Positions 11,575 through 22,826 of a stretch of 64,000 nucleotides of DNA are shown piece by piece. The stretch's first letter is position 1. Each line of letters opens with the position of its first letter. A model generated the notes under the pieces. The model was not told the DNA's origin and searched no databases. It saw only the letters and a program-made list of their open reading frames with translations. Made by a program: the position numbers and the translations under genes. Source of the DNA: Salvelinus alpinus (lineage: Eukaryota; Chordata; Actinopteri; Salmoniformes; Salmonidae); assembly GCF_045679555.1 (NCBI RefSeq), contig NC_092098.1, positions 16,444,538 through 16,508,537 of the forward strand. The letters are read 5' to 3'.

Positions 11575-12480
11575 TTTACAGCATGAGCCCCTTACTTTTT
11601 TCAATCTTTACTAACAACATGCTACTGGCTTTGAGTAAAGCCAATGTGTCTATGTATGTGGATGACTCAACACTATACACATCAGCTACTACAGTAACTG
11701 AAATGACTGCAACACTTAAAGGACTGAAGTTAGTTTCAGAATGGGTGGCAAAGAATAAGTTAGTCCTAAATATTTCAAAACGAAAAGCATTGTATTTGGT
11801 ACAAATCATTCACTAAACCATAAACTTCAACTACATCTTGTAATGAATAATGTGGAAATTGGGCAAGTTGAGGTGACTAAACTACTTGGAGTAAACCTGG
11901 ATTGCAAACTACCATGGTCAAAACATGTCGATACGACAGTAGCCAAGATGGGGAGAAGTTTGTCCATAATAAAGCATTGCTCTGCCTTCTTGAAAACACT
12001 CAACAAGGCAGGTCCGACAGGCCCTAGTTTTGTCGCACCTGGACTACTGTTCAATCATGGGGTCAGGTGCCACAAAGAGGGACTTAGGAAAATTGCAATT
12101 GGCTCAGAACAGGGTAGCACAGCTGTCCCTTAAATGTACATGGAGAGCTAACAATGATATGCATGTCAATCTCTCCTGGCTCAAAGTGGAGGAGAGATTG
12201 ACTTCATCACCACTTGTTTTTGTAAGAGGTGTTGACAAGCTAAATGTACAGAGCGGTCTGTTTACACTACTACACTAGCACACAGCTCAGACACCCATGC
12301 ATACCCACAAGACATGCCAGAGGTCTCTTCACAATCCATAAGTCCAAAACAGACTGTGGGAAGGGCACAGTTCTAAATAGGGCCATGACTACATGGAACT
12401 CTATTCCACATCAGGTAACTGATGCAAGCAGTAGAATCAGATTTTAAAAAACAGCAGCTAATGGGGATCCCAAATAAAAT
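11575..12480 (+). mobile_element. Second LINE family, 3' part of reverse transcriptase
   Basis: Translations over two or three frames read as LINE RT C-terminus: SPLLFSIFTNN, MYVDDSTLYTS (YVDD catalytic box intact), VAKNKLVLNISK, then LLGVNLDCKLPWSKHVDTTV, then LSWLKVEERLTSS and MTTWNSIPHQVTDASSRIRF. It ends with AATGGGGATCCCAAATAAAA, a usual terminus for this L2-like group. Frameshifts near 11800, 12050 and 12270 break it. A tail of the same style lies near 27050-27085. Confidence -1.
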
Positions 12481-12495
12481 ACAAATGAGCGTTCG

Positions 12496-12890
12496 TGTCA
12501 CGCCCTGACTTTAGTATTCTATGTTTTCTGTATTATTTTGGTCAGGTCAGGGTGTGACGAGGGTGGGTATGATTGTTTTGTATTGTCTAGGTTTTTTGTA
12601 TGTCTAGGTGTGTGTGTGTAGTCTAGGCATATGTAGGTCTATGGTGGCCTGAATTGGTTCCCAATCAGAGGCAGCTGTGTATCGTTGTTTCTGATTGGGG
12701 ATCCTATTTAGGTTGCCATTTTCCAGTTTGGTTTGTGGGTTACTGTCTATGTGAAGTTGCATGTCTGCACTCGTTGTATATAGCGGTCACGTTTGTTTTG
12801 TTTAGTTTGTTCAGTATTATTTCTTTATTAAAAGAAGTATGTATTCACATCACACTGCACCTTGGTCTCCTCACTACGACGAACGTGACA
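12496..12890. mobile_element. Solo LTR 1
   Basis: Starts TGTCACG and ends CGTGACA, so it has the TG...CA form of an LTR, and is flanked on both sides by GTTCG (12491-12495 and 12891-12895), a 5-bp target duplication. ATTAAA near 12828 could serve as its polyadenylation signal. No internal retroelement sequence adjoins it, so recombination between two LTRs probably removed the interior. Confidence -1.
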
Positions 12891-12895
12891 GTTCG

Positions 12896-14201
12896 TGCGT
12901 AGATGCGCTTGTTTTGAGATCAAAGTGAGAGCTGCATGTAGCCACGTGTGTACATCTTGTTCATATCTTTTGCTAGTTAGTGAGTAATTAGCCCAGTTAT
13001 AGATCATTTGTAGTCAGCAATAGGGGAGTGATAGCTTCCTACAATAGAACAAAAACGTATACATTGAGACATCTTTGAAAACCATGTCAGGTAAGGAGCA
13101 TTTTTTGTCTTAAAAGGGGCAATGTATTTTGAGACAGGCTTGAATAAGCTAAGTAGCCAATAGGCAGAGGGTAGCATAATGTCTGATTCTCATAATACTG
13201 GTATGTGACTAATAATGCATTTTATTTTGTAAAGTGGTTTCTTGCATCAAACACCACCATCACATTTTCAATCCCCTCCTTGTATGAAGGACAAGTGGAT
13301 AAACAGGTTAATGTCAAGCCCTGTAGGCCTCATGGAATGTAGGCCTACATTGAACACTGTCACGACTTTGGCCGAAGTTGGTCCCTCTCCTTGTTCGGGC
13401 GGCGGTCGGCGTCACCAGCTTTCTAGTCACCACCGATCCATGTTTCATTTTCATTTTGTCTTGATCATACACACCTGGTTTCCATTCCATTAATTATGTT
13501 CCTTATTTAACCTTCGGACTTCCCTCTCTGTTTTGTGCGTTATTGTTTGTCATGTGGGTTCGTGTATAGTGCTCTGGAATATTGCGTTTGTTCCTTGTTT
13601 GGAACTTTACTTTTATTTTGAGAAAATTTGGACTATTACTCATCTGTGTCCTGTGCCTGACTCTGCATTTTTCCATTCACCAACACCCTCACAAACACCA
13701 CACATTCGCTGCTACTTTAGGCTGAATGTTAAAACAGCTATTTCCAAGTGAAAATGTTATGGGATGAATTTTCTCCATTGTTTTTTAATGGTAGGCAACG
13801 GGTAGGCTTTCTCCTTGACTAAACTAGGCTCATAAAATAACATTTTATTCATATTTCCAGGTCACATTCCAGTTTGTTTTTAAAGCAAATGAAACTACAC
13901 ATGTTCATGAAGGGATTTGTGCAACAAAAAATAAATACTGAAGTAGGTAACAGCGTCAAACGCCCACCTTCCTGAAACTGGTTACATTTCTCCTTTTCTG
14001 AAATATCCTCTCTGATATAGTGGGAGAAATGTCTGCGATTTCAATCTGCCATTTATTCTATCCCACTCTCTTTTCTTTGTGGGGAGGAAATGTCAAGTAT
14101 TTCCTGAAGTTGGTGTGCGGGGTTATCAAGGAGAGGTACCTTAAGTTCTCTTGATTTTCTGCCATTATTCTGAGTAATTTATTTTGTTCAATTTTCACAA
14201 G
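12896..14201. other. Probable old repeat with a solo LTR in it
   Basis: No reading frame of interest. The sequence 13860-13990 (AAGCAAATGAAACTACACATG..., CTTCCTGAAACTGG) is partly echoed at 61900-62040, suggesting an old interspersed repeat. The solo LTR at 13358-13693 interrupts it. An ATGTCAG/GTAAGG start-plus-donor motif at 13084-13096 is not enough to call an exon. Confidence -1.
13358..13693. mobile_element. Solo LTR 2
   Basis: Starts TGTCACGACTTTGG and ends CCCTCACA, flanked by AACAC at 13353-13357 and 13694-13698. It differs from solo LTR 1 beyond the first seven bases, so it belongs to another family, probably Ty3/gypsy-like. Confidence -1.
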
Positions 14202-14212
14202 TATACTATATA

Positions 14213-15698
14213 ATAAACTCAGCAACAACAAAAAAAAGTCCTCACTGTCAACTGCGTTCATTTTCAGCAAACTTAACGCGTGTAAATATTTGTATGAACA
14301 TAAGATTCAACAGCTGAGACAAACTGAACAAGTTCCAGAGACATGTGACTAACATAAATGGAATAATGTGTCCCTGAACAAAGGGGGGAAAGGGTCAAAA
14401 TCAAGAGTAACAGTCAGTATCTGGTGTGGCCACCAGATGCATTAAGTACTGCAGTGCATCTCCTCATGGACTGCACCAGGATTTGCCAGTTCTTGCTATG
14501 AGATGTTACCCCACTCTTCCCCCAAGGCATCTGCAAGTTCCCGGACAATTCTGGGGGGAATGGCCCTAGCCCTCACCCTCCGATCCAACAGGTCCCAGAC
14601 GTGCTCAATGGGATTGAGATCCGGGCTCTTCGCTGGCCATGGCAGAACACTGACATTCCTGTCTTGCAGGAAATCACACACAGAACGAGCAGTATGGCTG
14701 GTGGCATTGTCATGTTGGAAGGTCATGTCAGGATGAGCCTGCAGGAAGGGTATCACATGAGGGAGGAGGATGTCTTTCCTGTAACGCACAGTGTTGAGAT
14801 TGCCTGCAATGACAACAAGCTCAGTCCGATGATGCTGTGACACAACGCCCCAGACCATGACGGACCCTCCACCTCAATCCCGCTCCAGAGTACAGGCCTC
14901 GGTGTAACACTCATTCCTTCGACGATTAACACGAATCCGACCATCACCCCTGGTGAGACAAAACCGCGACTCGTCAGTGAAGAGCACTTTTTGCCAGTCC
15001 TGTCTGGTCCAGCGACGGTGAGTTTGTTCCCATAGGCGACGTTGTTGCCGGTGATGTGTGGTGAGGACCTGCCTTACAACAGGCCTACAAGCCCTCAGTC
15101 TAGCCTCTCTCAGCCTATTGTGGACAGTCTAAGCACTGATGGAGGGATTGTGCGTTCCTTGTGTAACTCGGGCAGTTGTTACCATCCTGTACCTGTCCCG
15201 CAGGTGTGATGTTCGAATGTACCGATCCTGTGCAGGTGTTGTTACACGTGGTCTGCCACTACGAGGACGATCAGCTGTCCGTCCTGTCTCCCTGTAGCGC
15301 TGTCTTAGGCGTCTCACAGTACAGACATTGCAATTTATTGCCCTGGCCCCATCTGCAGTCCTCATGCCTCCTTGCAGCATACCTAGGCACGTTCACACAG
15401 ATGAGAAGGGACCCTGGGCATCTTTCTTTTGGTGTTTTTCAGAGTCAGTAGAAAGGTCTCTTTAGTGTCCTAACTTTTCATAACTGTGACCTTAATTGTC
15501 TACCGTCTGTAAGCTGTTAGTGTCTTAACGACCGTTACACAGATGCATGTTTATTAATTGTTTATGGTTCATTGAACAAGCATGGGAAACCGTGTTTAAA
15601 CCTTTTACAGTGAAGATCCGTTTAGTTATTTGGATTTTTACGAATTATCTTTGAAAGACAGGGTCCTGAAAAAAGGATGTTTCTTTTGTTGAGTTTAT
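14213..15698 (-). mobile_element. Tc1/mariner element A inside the end of element B
   Basis: Terminal repeats ATAAACTCAGCAAC (from 14213) and, in reverse, ATAAACTCAACAAAAG (from 15698). Two minus-strand transposase pieces: 15129-15380 (ARAINCNVCTVRRLRQRYRE and SGRPRVTTPAQDRYI, the DNA-binding domain) and 14496-14858 (MVWGVVSQHHRTEL, FQHDNATSHTARSV with the catalytic Asp, and [13 protein letters not shown] with the Glu). They are in different frames, so the gene is broken. Length near 1.5 kb is usual for a full Tc1 element. Confidence -1.
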
Positions 15699-15845
15699 AC
15701 ACAAGTGGTTATTTCAGCAACACCTGTTGCTGAGTTGTATGAAATCGAGCACACAGCCATGCAATCTCCATACACAAACATTGGCAGTAGAATGGTCTTA
15801 CTGAAGAGCTCAGTGACTTTCAACGTGGCACCGTCATAGAATGCC

Positions 15846-16540
15846 CTATTACAGGGGCTGAGTCACTGGCTTACTGGTGCTCTCCATGCCGTCCCTGGGA
15901 GGGGTTCAGGATGGTAAGTTGGTGGTTGAAGATATCCTGTGTCCTGTGTGAATTTAAGTATGCTCTCTCTAACTCTCTCTCTTTCTTTCTTTCGGAGGAC
16001 CTGAGCCCTAGGACCATGCCTCAGGACTACCTGGCCTGATGACTCCTTGCTGTCCCCAGTCCACCTGGCCGTGCTGCTGCTCCAGTTTCAACTGTTCTGC
16101 CTGCGGCTATGGAATCCTGACCTGTTCACCCGACGTGCTACCTGTCCCAGACCTGCTGTTTTCAACTCTCTAGAGACAGCAGGAGCGGTAGAGATACTCT
16201 GAATGATCGGCTATGAAAAGCCAACTGACATTTACTCCTAAGGTGCTGACCTGTTGCACCCTCTACAACCACTGTGATTATTATTATTTGACCCTGCTGG
16301 TCATCTATGAACATCTTGGCCATGTTCTGTTATAATCTCCACCCGGCACAGCCAGAAGAGGACTGGCCACCCCTCATAGCCTGGTTCCTCTAGGTTTCTT
16401 CCTAGGTTCTGGCCTTTGTAGGGAGTTTTTCCTAGCCACCGTGCTTCTACACCCGCATTGCTTGCTGTTTGGAGTTTTAGGCTGGGTTTCTGTTCAGCTG
16501 ATGTAAGAAGGGCTTTATAAATAAATTTGATTCTGATTTG
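15846..16540 (+). repeat. Salmonid interspersed repeat, copy 1
   Basis: Inserted in Tc1 B between ATGCC (15841-15845) and ATGCA (16541-16545), a likely short target duplication. Diagnostic stretches are CACCCGGCACAGCCAGAAG and GGGAGTTTTTCCTAGCCACC. It ends GCTGATGTAAGAAGG followed by an AAATTTGATT tail. An inverted copy is at 33706-34195. Non-coding. Confidence -1.
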
Positions 16541-17666
16541 ATGCAACCTTTCCAACAAGTCAGTTAGTCAAATTTCTGCCCTGCTAGAGCTCCCCGAGTC
16601 ATCTGCAAGTGCTGTTATTGTGAAGTGGAAAAATCTAGGAGCAACAACGGCTCAGCCACGAAGTGGTAGGCCATAAAAGCTTACAGAATGTGACCGCCGA
16701 GTGCTGAAGCACGTAAAAATGGTCTGTACTCTGTTGCAACACTCACTACCGAGTGCCTCTGGATGCAACGTCAGCACAAGAACTGTTCGTCCGGAGCTTC
16801 ATGAAATGGGTTTCAATGCACAATGCCAAGCGTCGGCTGGAGTGGTGTAAAGCTCACCGCCATTGGACTCTGGAAATGTATTATCTAGACTGATGAATCA
16901 CGCTTCACCATCTGGCAGTCCGAAAGTCGAATCTGGGTTTGGGGGATGCCAGGAGAATGCTATCTGCCCAAATGCATAGAGCTAACTGTAACGTTTGGTG
17001 GAGGAGGAATAATGGTCTGGGGCTGTTTTTCATAGTTCAGGCTAGGCCTCTTAGTTCCAGTGAATGGAACTCTTAATGCTACAGCATACAATGATATTCT
17101 AGAAGATTCTGTGCTTGACTGGCCTGAACAAAGCCCTGACCTCAACCCCATCGAACACCTTTGGGATGAATTGGAATGCCGACTGCAAGCCAGGCCTAAT
17201 CGCCCAACATCAGTGCCAGACCTCACTAATGCTCGTGGCTGAAGGGAAGCAAGTCCCCACAGCAATGTTCCAACATCTAGTGGCAATCCTTCCCAGAAGA
17301 GTGGAGGCTATTATAGCAGCAAAAGGAGGACTAACTTCATATTCATGCCTATGATTCTGGAATGAGATGTTCGACAAACAGGTGTCCACTTTCCTTTGGT
17401 CATGTAGTGTATGTGTTACATTTTCACTACAAAACTCAAAACAGATCATCAAAAAGGCAGTTTCAAAACCCTAAGCACAGTTTCAATTGACTAAGTACAA
17501 CACAAAAATCAGTCACATTTTTACCAAACTTAAATCAGTGTTTCATCTACAAATACATGTTTCTCATTGCAATATATGTATAAAGTCATTGTATTTCACA
17601 ATGCAGTGCTCACAATGTTTTCGATAAGATTCTCTTTTCTTTTCTTTTGTTAACATACATCTGACT

Positions 17667-18092
17667 GCCTCCTGAGTGGCACTGCGGTATAAGGCACTGC
17701 ATCACAGTGTTGCAGCATCACTACAGCCTGGGGTTCGATCCTGTATCACAACCGGCCGTGACCGGGTGTCCAATAGGGCGGCGCACAATTGGCCCAGCGT
17801 CGTCCGGGTTAGGGGAGGGTTTGGCCGGGCTCGTCGTGCTCTAGCAACTCCTTGTGGCGGGCCGGGCGCCTGCAGGCTGACTTCGGTCATCAGTTGAACG
17901 GTGTTTCCTCCGACACATTGGTGCGGCTGGCTTCCGGGTTAAGCGAGCGGGTATTAAGAAGCACGGTTTGGCGGGTCATGTTTCAGAGGACGCATGACTC
18001 GACCTTCGCCTCTCCCAAGCCCGTTGGGGAGTTGCAGCGTTGAGATGAGATCGTAAATCATGAAATTGGGGAGAAAAATGGGCTAAAAAAAT
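17667..18092 (+). mobile_element. tRNA-like SINE, copy 2
   Basis: Same family as 9403-9836: A-box-like GTATAAGGCACTGC, B-box GGGTTCGATCC, body GGTGTTTCCTCCGACACATT, and an end with GAAATTGGGGAGAAAAA. Better preserved in the centre than copy 1. Confidence -1.
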
Positions 18093-20596
18093 TACAAAAT
18101 AAGAAATAACACTATTTTTTATAAAACATTTAAAAAGAATGTGGCCTTCCCTGGTCAGTATTGATATTTGCTGCCATAGATTTTTATAGACACAGCTATG
18201 GACAACTGCTAAAGTGATGCTACAGCGTTAAACATTGCTGCCCTGAATTTAGCTGGAGCTAAACAAAGGAGACCCATTCACAAAAATAAATGTGAAATCT
18301 TAAAGAGATGGGCAGGGCTAAGGCTTAAGAGGGTGTGAACAATGCTGAATGGGCGTACACAAAGAAGAGCTCTCTAGCTAGTGTGAAATTCTCTACAAAA
18401 TCTTTCAGGTGCTTTTTCTCAAAAGTTGGGTTACAAGTTTATCAACTTTTAAAGTAGCATAACTTCGCCCAACTACAGTGTATGATATATCAGTTTGAAC
18501 CTCTGTACTTAAAAAAAATGTTTTTTTAAAGTTTGGGAAGAAAAGCCCAGAGACTGTTGGTAGTTCGGTGAGCTTTGGCATGAAACAACTCTAGTTACGT
18601 TCACACTCAGTAAAAAATAAAAAATATAACATATATAACAATAGAAAAGGGGCCAAAAATAAAAACAAATATGATGCTAAGTATATTACAATGTTCACAG
18701 TGCCTTTATGTGTAAGCCTCTGAGCATCTGGTTGCCAGGTGTGTGGATCCTGCCTGTCAAGCCTGCGTACTGGTGGTGGCTATGGGAGAGTAACGAGAAA
18801 CACAACACCTTCACACTGCTTGTTTATGTGCAGTCCAGAGGCACACAAAGTACATTCCCAACCAACCCCATCCATTTAACTAGCGGTGGTGACGTGGTCA
18901 CACTGGCAATATGGATACATGTATGAACACATACTTTTGAGGAATTGTGAAATCAAATGGACAGTGCCGTATTCTGTGCAGTTCTATTTTTAAATGTAGA
19001 CTCTAGGTAGACAGCAGTACAGAGCAATGTCCACATTCCTGGGCAATGCAGGAAGAAAGTCAACATTCCACACACCTTGCCAAAAGAGAAGGAAATGGAC
19101 TTTGATACTATAAATATTCTCAAAATGACATCTAGTGGTACAGCAACCAGAGAAAAGATCCTCTCTTTAGCACTTAGCTAGAGATCCATCTCCCCAATCC
19201 ATTCTAAACTCTCTGATTAACACAACGTGATTGTAAATTCCCCCTCCAGCTCCTTTAACCATCTGCAGAAAGTCACACATTCCCAGCACAACTCAATACC
19301 AACCCACAGCTTGCTGTACAGGACCAAGAGGACAATGGCCAAAATACAAGGGTATGAAAAGAGGATATGATCAAGTACAGCACATTATGTAAATCAGAAG
19401 ACCAGTCCAGACCTGTCTGATGCTGCTCTGCTAGGTCTACTAAACCTGACAACAATACCCCAGTCAGTGGTCTATCTGGAGCCTGAGTCAGTGTGGCATC
19501 TGTCTGTAGAGAGCATGGGCCTGCTGGGTGGTTGGGAATAAGCTTCTTAGCTAACATACCCACTGCCCTGACCCAGCAGGGGGTGTGAAAGATAGGGCAC
19601 ACATCTGGGTAGAACCTCAGAATTGCCATAGTAGTGAACCAGGATACAGACTAATGCATACTCTGTCCAGGGAGGGGCAAAGGCTCGGACTGGACACCCT
19701 TCTCACATTTAGTCTGTAGATTTGAGTGATTTCCCCCAGGCTTGTATTCAGACTCTTGCTGAAGCCCTGTGTGCAGCAGGCATTGGGCACCAGAATAACA
19801 AACCCTCTGGTGACTGACATGGATACGTACCACCAGTCTAATAAAAAATAAAAAGGAGCTGTGATCTTCACTTCCTCTTCACACGAGGAAGCAAAAAACC
19901 TCCCGTTCCATTTTAGACCATGTATTATGAGTCAGCAGGATCCTTGAATTAGTGATGATGTCCCTGTATCTCTACACAACAAACGGACCTGATTAGGACC
20001 TAATCATGAGTAATAAAAAGTGGATAGTAAAATGTTGGGGAATCTTGTCATATACAGTAACTGTTGGAGAGGAGGAAAAGAGTAGGAATGACAGGAGTCC
20101 TACTCTGGTAGCCTACCAGAGAGATAACAGTAGAAAGACCTGCTACACAGGAACATGGGACAAGTGTGTGGGGTTTAAAAGGTTAGAAGAGGGAGGGGCA
20201 GGACAGAGCTTTTAGCCACACTTTCAACTGACACACTGACTCCCTATATGAACAGAGCATAGAGTATTGACCAAAAGTCCATCAAATCCTTATAAAAACC
20301 ATAACAATATGCTTCTCTTGTAATTACTGCAGTGCAACTTGAACCAAAAACTCATGCCATGAGATTGTAGACAACTGCAAACCGGGCCTTCACTTGTTAT
20401 TGCAACAACATATGGCCATGGGGCTGTTGTAATCTTTGTGCTATTGTCCTACAACCCCTCTCCCCCCCCCCCAGCTCGCCTTTGTTTGGAGTCAAAGGGG
20501 GAGGTAGGAAGGGGAGTATGGGATTACATACACCAGACACACACAGGACAGCGTCATCAAGCCTCTCCACTGAAGGCAGCTCCTCACACTTTAATT
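18093..20596. other. No gene recognised
   Basis: No reading frame here resembles a known protein. It lies left of the myo18a exon on its 3' side, so it is presumably myo18a intron 1, but no myo18a motor exon was seen. Confidence -1.
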
Positions 20597-21345
20597 CACA
20601 TTTATTTAACCAGGTAGGCAGTTGAGAACAAGTTCTCATTTACAACTGCAACTTGGCCAGGATAAAGCAAAGCAGTGCGACAAAAAACAACACAGAGTTA
20701 CACATCGGATAAACAAACGTACAGTCAATAACACAATAGAAAAATATGTATACAGTGTGTGCAAATGAAGTAAGGAGGTAAGGCAATAAATAGGCCATAG
20801 TGGCAAAGTAATTACAATTTAGCAATTAACACTGGAGTGATAGATGTGCAGATGAGGATGTGCAAGTAGAAATACTGGTGTGCAAAAGAGCAGAAAAACT
20901 AAAACGGGATGAGCTAGGTAGTTGGTTGGGCTATTTACAGATGGGCTGTGTACAGCTGCAGCGATCGGTAAGCTGCTCTGACAGCTGATGCTTAAAGTTA
21001 GTGAGGGAGATATAAGTCTCCAACTTCAGTGATTTTTGCAATTCGTTCCAGTCATTGGCAGCAGAGAACTGGAAGGAAAGGCGCCAAAGGAGGTTTTGGC
21101 TTTTGGGATGACCAGTGAAATATACCTGCTGGAGCGCGTGCTACGGGTGGGTGTTGCTATGGTGACCAGTGAGCTGAGATAAGGCGGAGCTTTACCTAGC
21201 ATAGACTTATAGATGACCTGGGGGCAGTGGGTTTGGCGACGAATATGTAGCGAGGGCCAGCCAACGAGCGCATACAGGTCGCAGTGGTGGGTAGTATATG
21301 GGGCTTTGGTAAAAAAAAAAAAAAAAGATGTCACTGTGATAGACA
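20597..21345 (-). mobile_element. L2-type LINE 3' end (RSg-1-like)
   Basis: On the minus strand the sequence reads as LINE RT C-terminus (FSAANDWNELQKSLKLETY, LTNFKHQLSEQLTDR) and then 3' UTR, ending at 20597 with a tail that includes GAGAACTTGTTCTCAACTG and CCTGGTTAAATAAATG. This tail resembles the 3' ends of the SINEs at 53481-53640 and 60248-60440. In salmonids HpaI SINEs are known to share a 3' tail with the RSg-1 LINE, so this is a candidate for that partner. It is frame-broken and 5'-truncated, with a poly-A tract at 21309-21326 (plus strand). Confidence -1.
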
Positions 21346-21403
21346 CCCGGCATACAGAGAGAAACGTGTCCCCCTCTCTGTGAGGTGACTGTGGAACAAC
21401 GTA

Positions 21404-22307
21404 CAGTGACTTCAGAAATGATTCACACCACTTGACTTTTTCCACATTTTGTTGTGTTACAGCCTGAATTTAAAATGTATCACATTGACACTGATCTACA
21501 CACAATACCTCATGTCAAAGTGGAATTCTGCTTGTAGAATTTTGTTTTAATTTATAAAAAATGTAAAGCTGAAATGTCTTGAGTCAATAAGTATTCAACC
21601 CCTTTGTTATGGCAAGCCTAAATAAGTTCAGGAGTAAAAATGTGCTTAACAAATCGCATAATTCAACCACAAAAACCAGGGAGGTTTTTCAATGCCTTGC
21701 AAAGAAGGGCACCGTTTGGTAGATGTGTGAACAGACGCTGAATATCCCTTTGAGCATGGCGAAATTATTCATTACACTTTGGATGGTGTATCAAAACACC
21801 CAGTTACTACAAAGATACAGCCGTCCTTCATAACTCAGTTGCCGGAGAGGAAGGAAACTGCTCAGAGATTAAAACAGTTACAGAGTTTAATGGTTGTGAT
21901 ATGCGAAAAATGAGGATGGATCAACAACATTGTAATTCCTCGACAATACTAACCCAAATGACAGAGTCAATAGAAGGAAGCCTGTACAGAATAAAAATAT
22001 TCTAAAATATGCATCCTGTTTGCAACAAGGCACTTAAGTAATACTGAAAATATTGTACAATCCAGGTATGCAAAGCTCTTAGAGACTTACCCCAAAAGAC
22101 TGTAATCGCCACCAAGGGTGCTTCTACAAAGTAGGACTCAGGGGTGTGAATACTTATGTAAATGACACATGTGCATTTCATTTCAATACATTTGCAAAAT
22201 TTCTAAAAACATGTTTTCACTTTGTCATTATGGGGTAGTGTGTGTAAATGGATGAGAACAAAAAATGTGGAATAAGTCAAAGGGATGAATCATTTCCGAA
22301 GGCACTG
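21404..22307 (+). mobile_element. Internally deleted Tc1-like element
   Basis: Left end CAGTGACTTCAGAAATG (after TA at 21402) and right end, reverse-complemented, CAGTGCCTTCGGAAATG. At 0.9 kb it is shorter than a full element. The only coding trace is near the right end (CCAGGTATGCAAAGCTCTTAG). It is the same family as 49235-52991. Confidence -1.
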
Positions 22308-22826
22308 CAGTACTGTGCTTACTGGTTTCCTAACTGAGAGGCAGGCATCCCTGCTGTGAATGCCAAACATGAGAAAACCCACTCAGTATGGGGCAGTACA
22401 GCCATGCTTCACATTCCCAGGTGAGACAAGTGTGGAAGGTAAACACTACTTCTCTTAATGATGACGAAATACTTCAACAGTATTTAGTCATCAACTGGAT
22501 ATACAGGTCCAGAAACAGAGTCAACTCTTCCTGACACACACAGTTCAGTTCAATGGAAGGTAGTGATTGAGTTTGATAGATTGCTGAAAAATTGTGTTTA
22601 GAAACTTAAAATGATAAAAGCAGCACAGAGCATGTGCAGTGAAAGATAATAAGATACCCACACTTCCTCATTAGGAACTGGCCTTTTCCAACAGGCCCTT
22701 CACAAATTCCCTCAAGTACAGACTCACAGTCATCAGCATTCAGCAGAGTCCACTGATATGTGGAATCTATTACTGGCAGCACCTTGGTTGAAAAGGTTAA
22801 AAAGGCAAGATAAATTAAGTACTTAC

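Larger units (their letters stand above)
14202..17409 (+). mobile_element. Tc1/mariner element B, host of two insertions
   Basis: The left terminus TATACTATATA at 14202-14212 is separated from the rest (TACACAAGTGGTTATTTCAG from 15698) by Tc1 element A. The right terminus ends GGTCATGTAGTG at 17409, followed by TA. Plus-strand transposase remnants include [20 protein letters not shown] (17113-17172), holding the catalytic Glu region. A 0.7-kb repeat sits at 15846-16540. Much of the middle, including the second catalytic Asp, is deleted. Confidence -1.
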
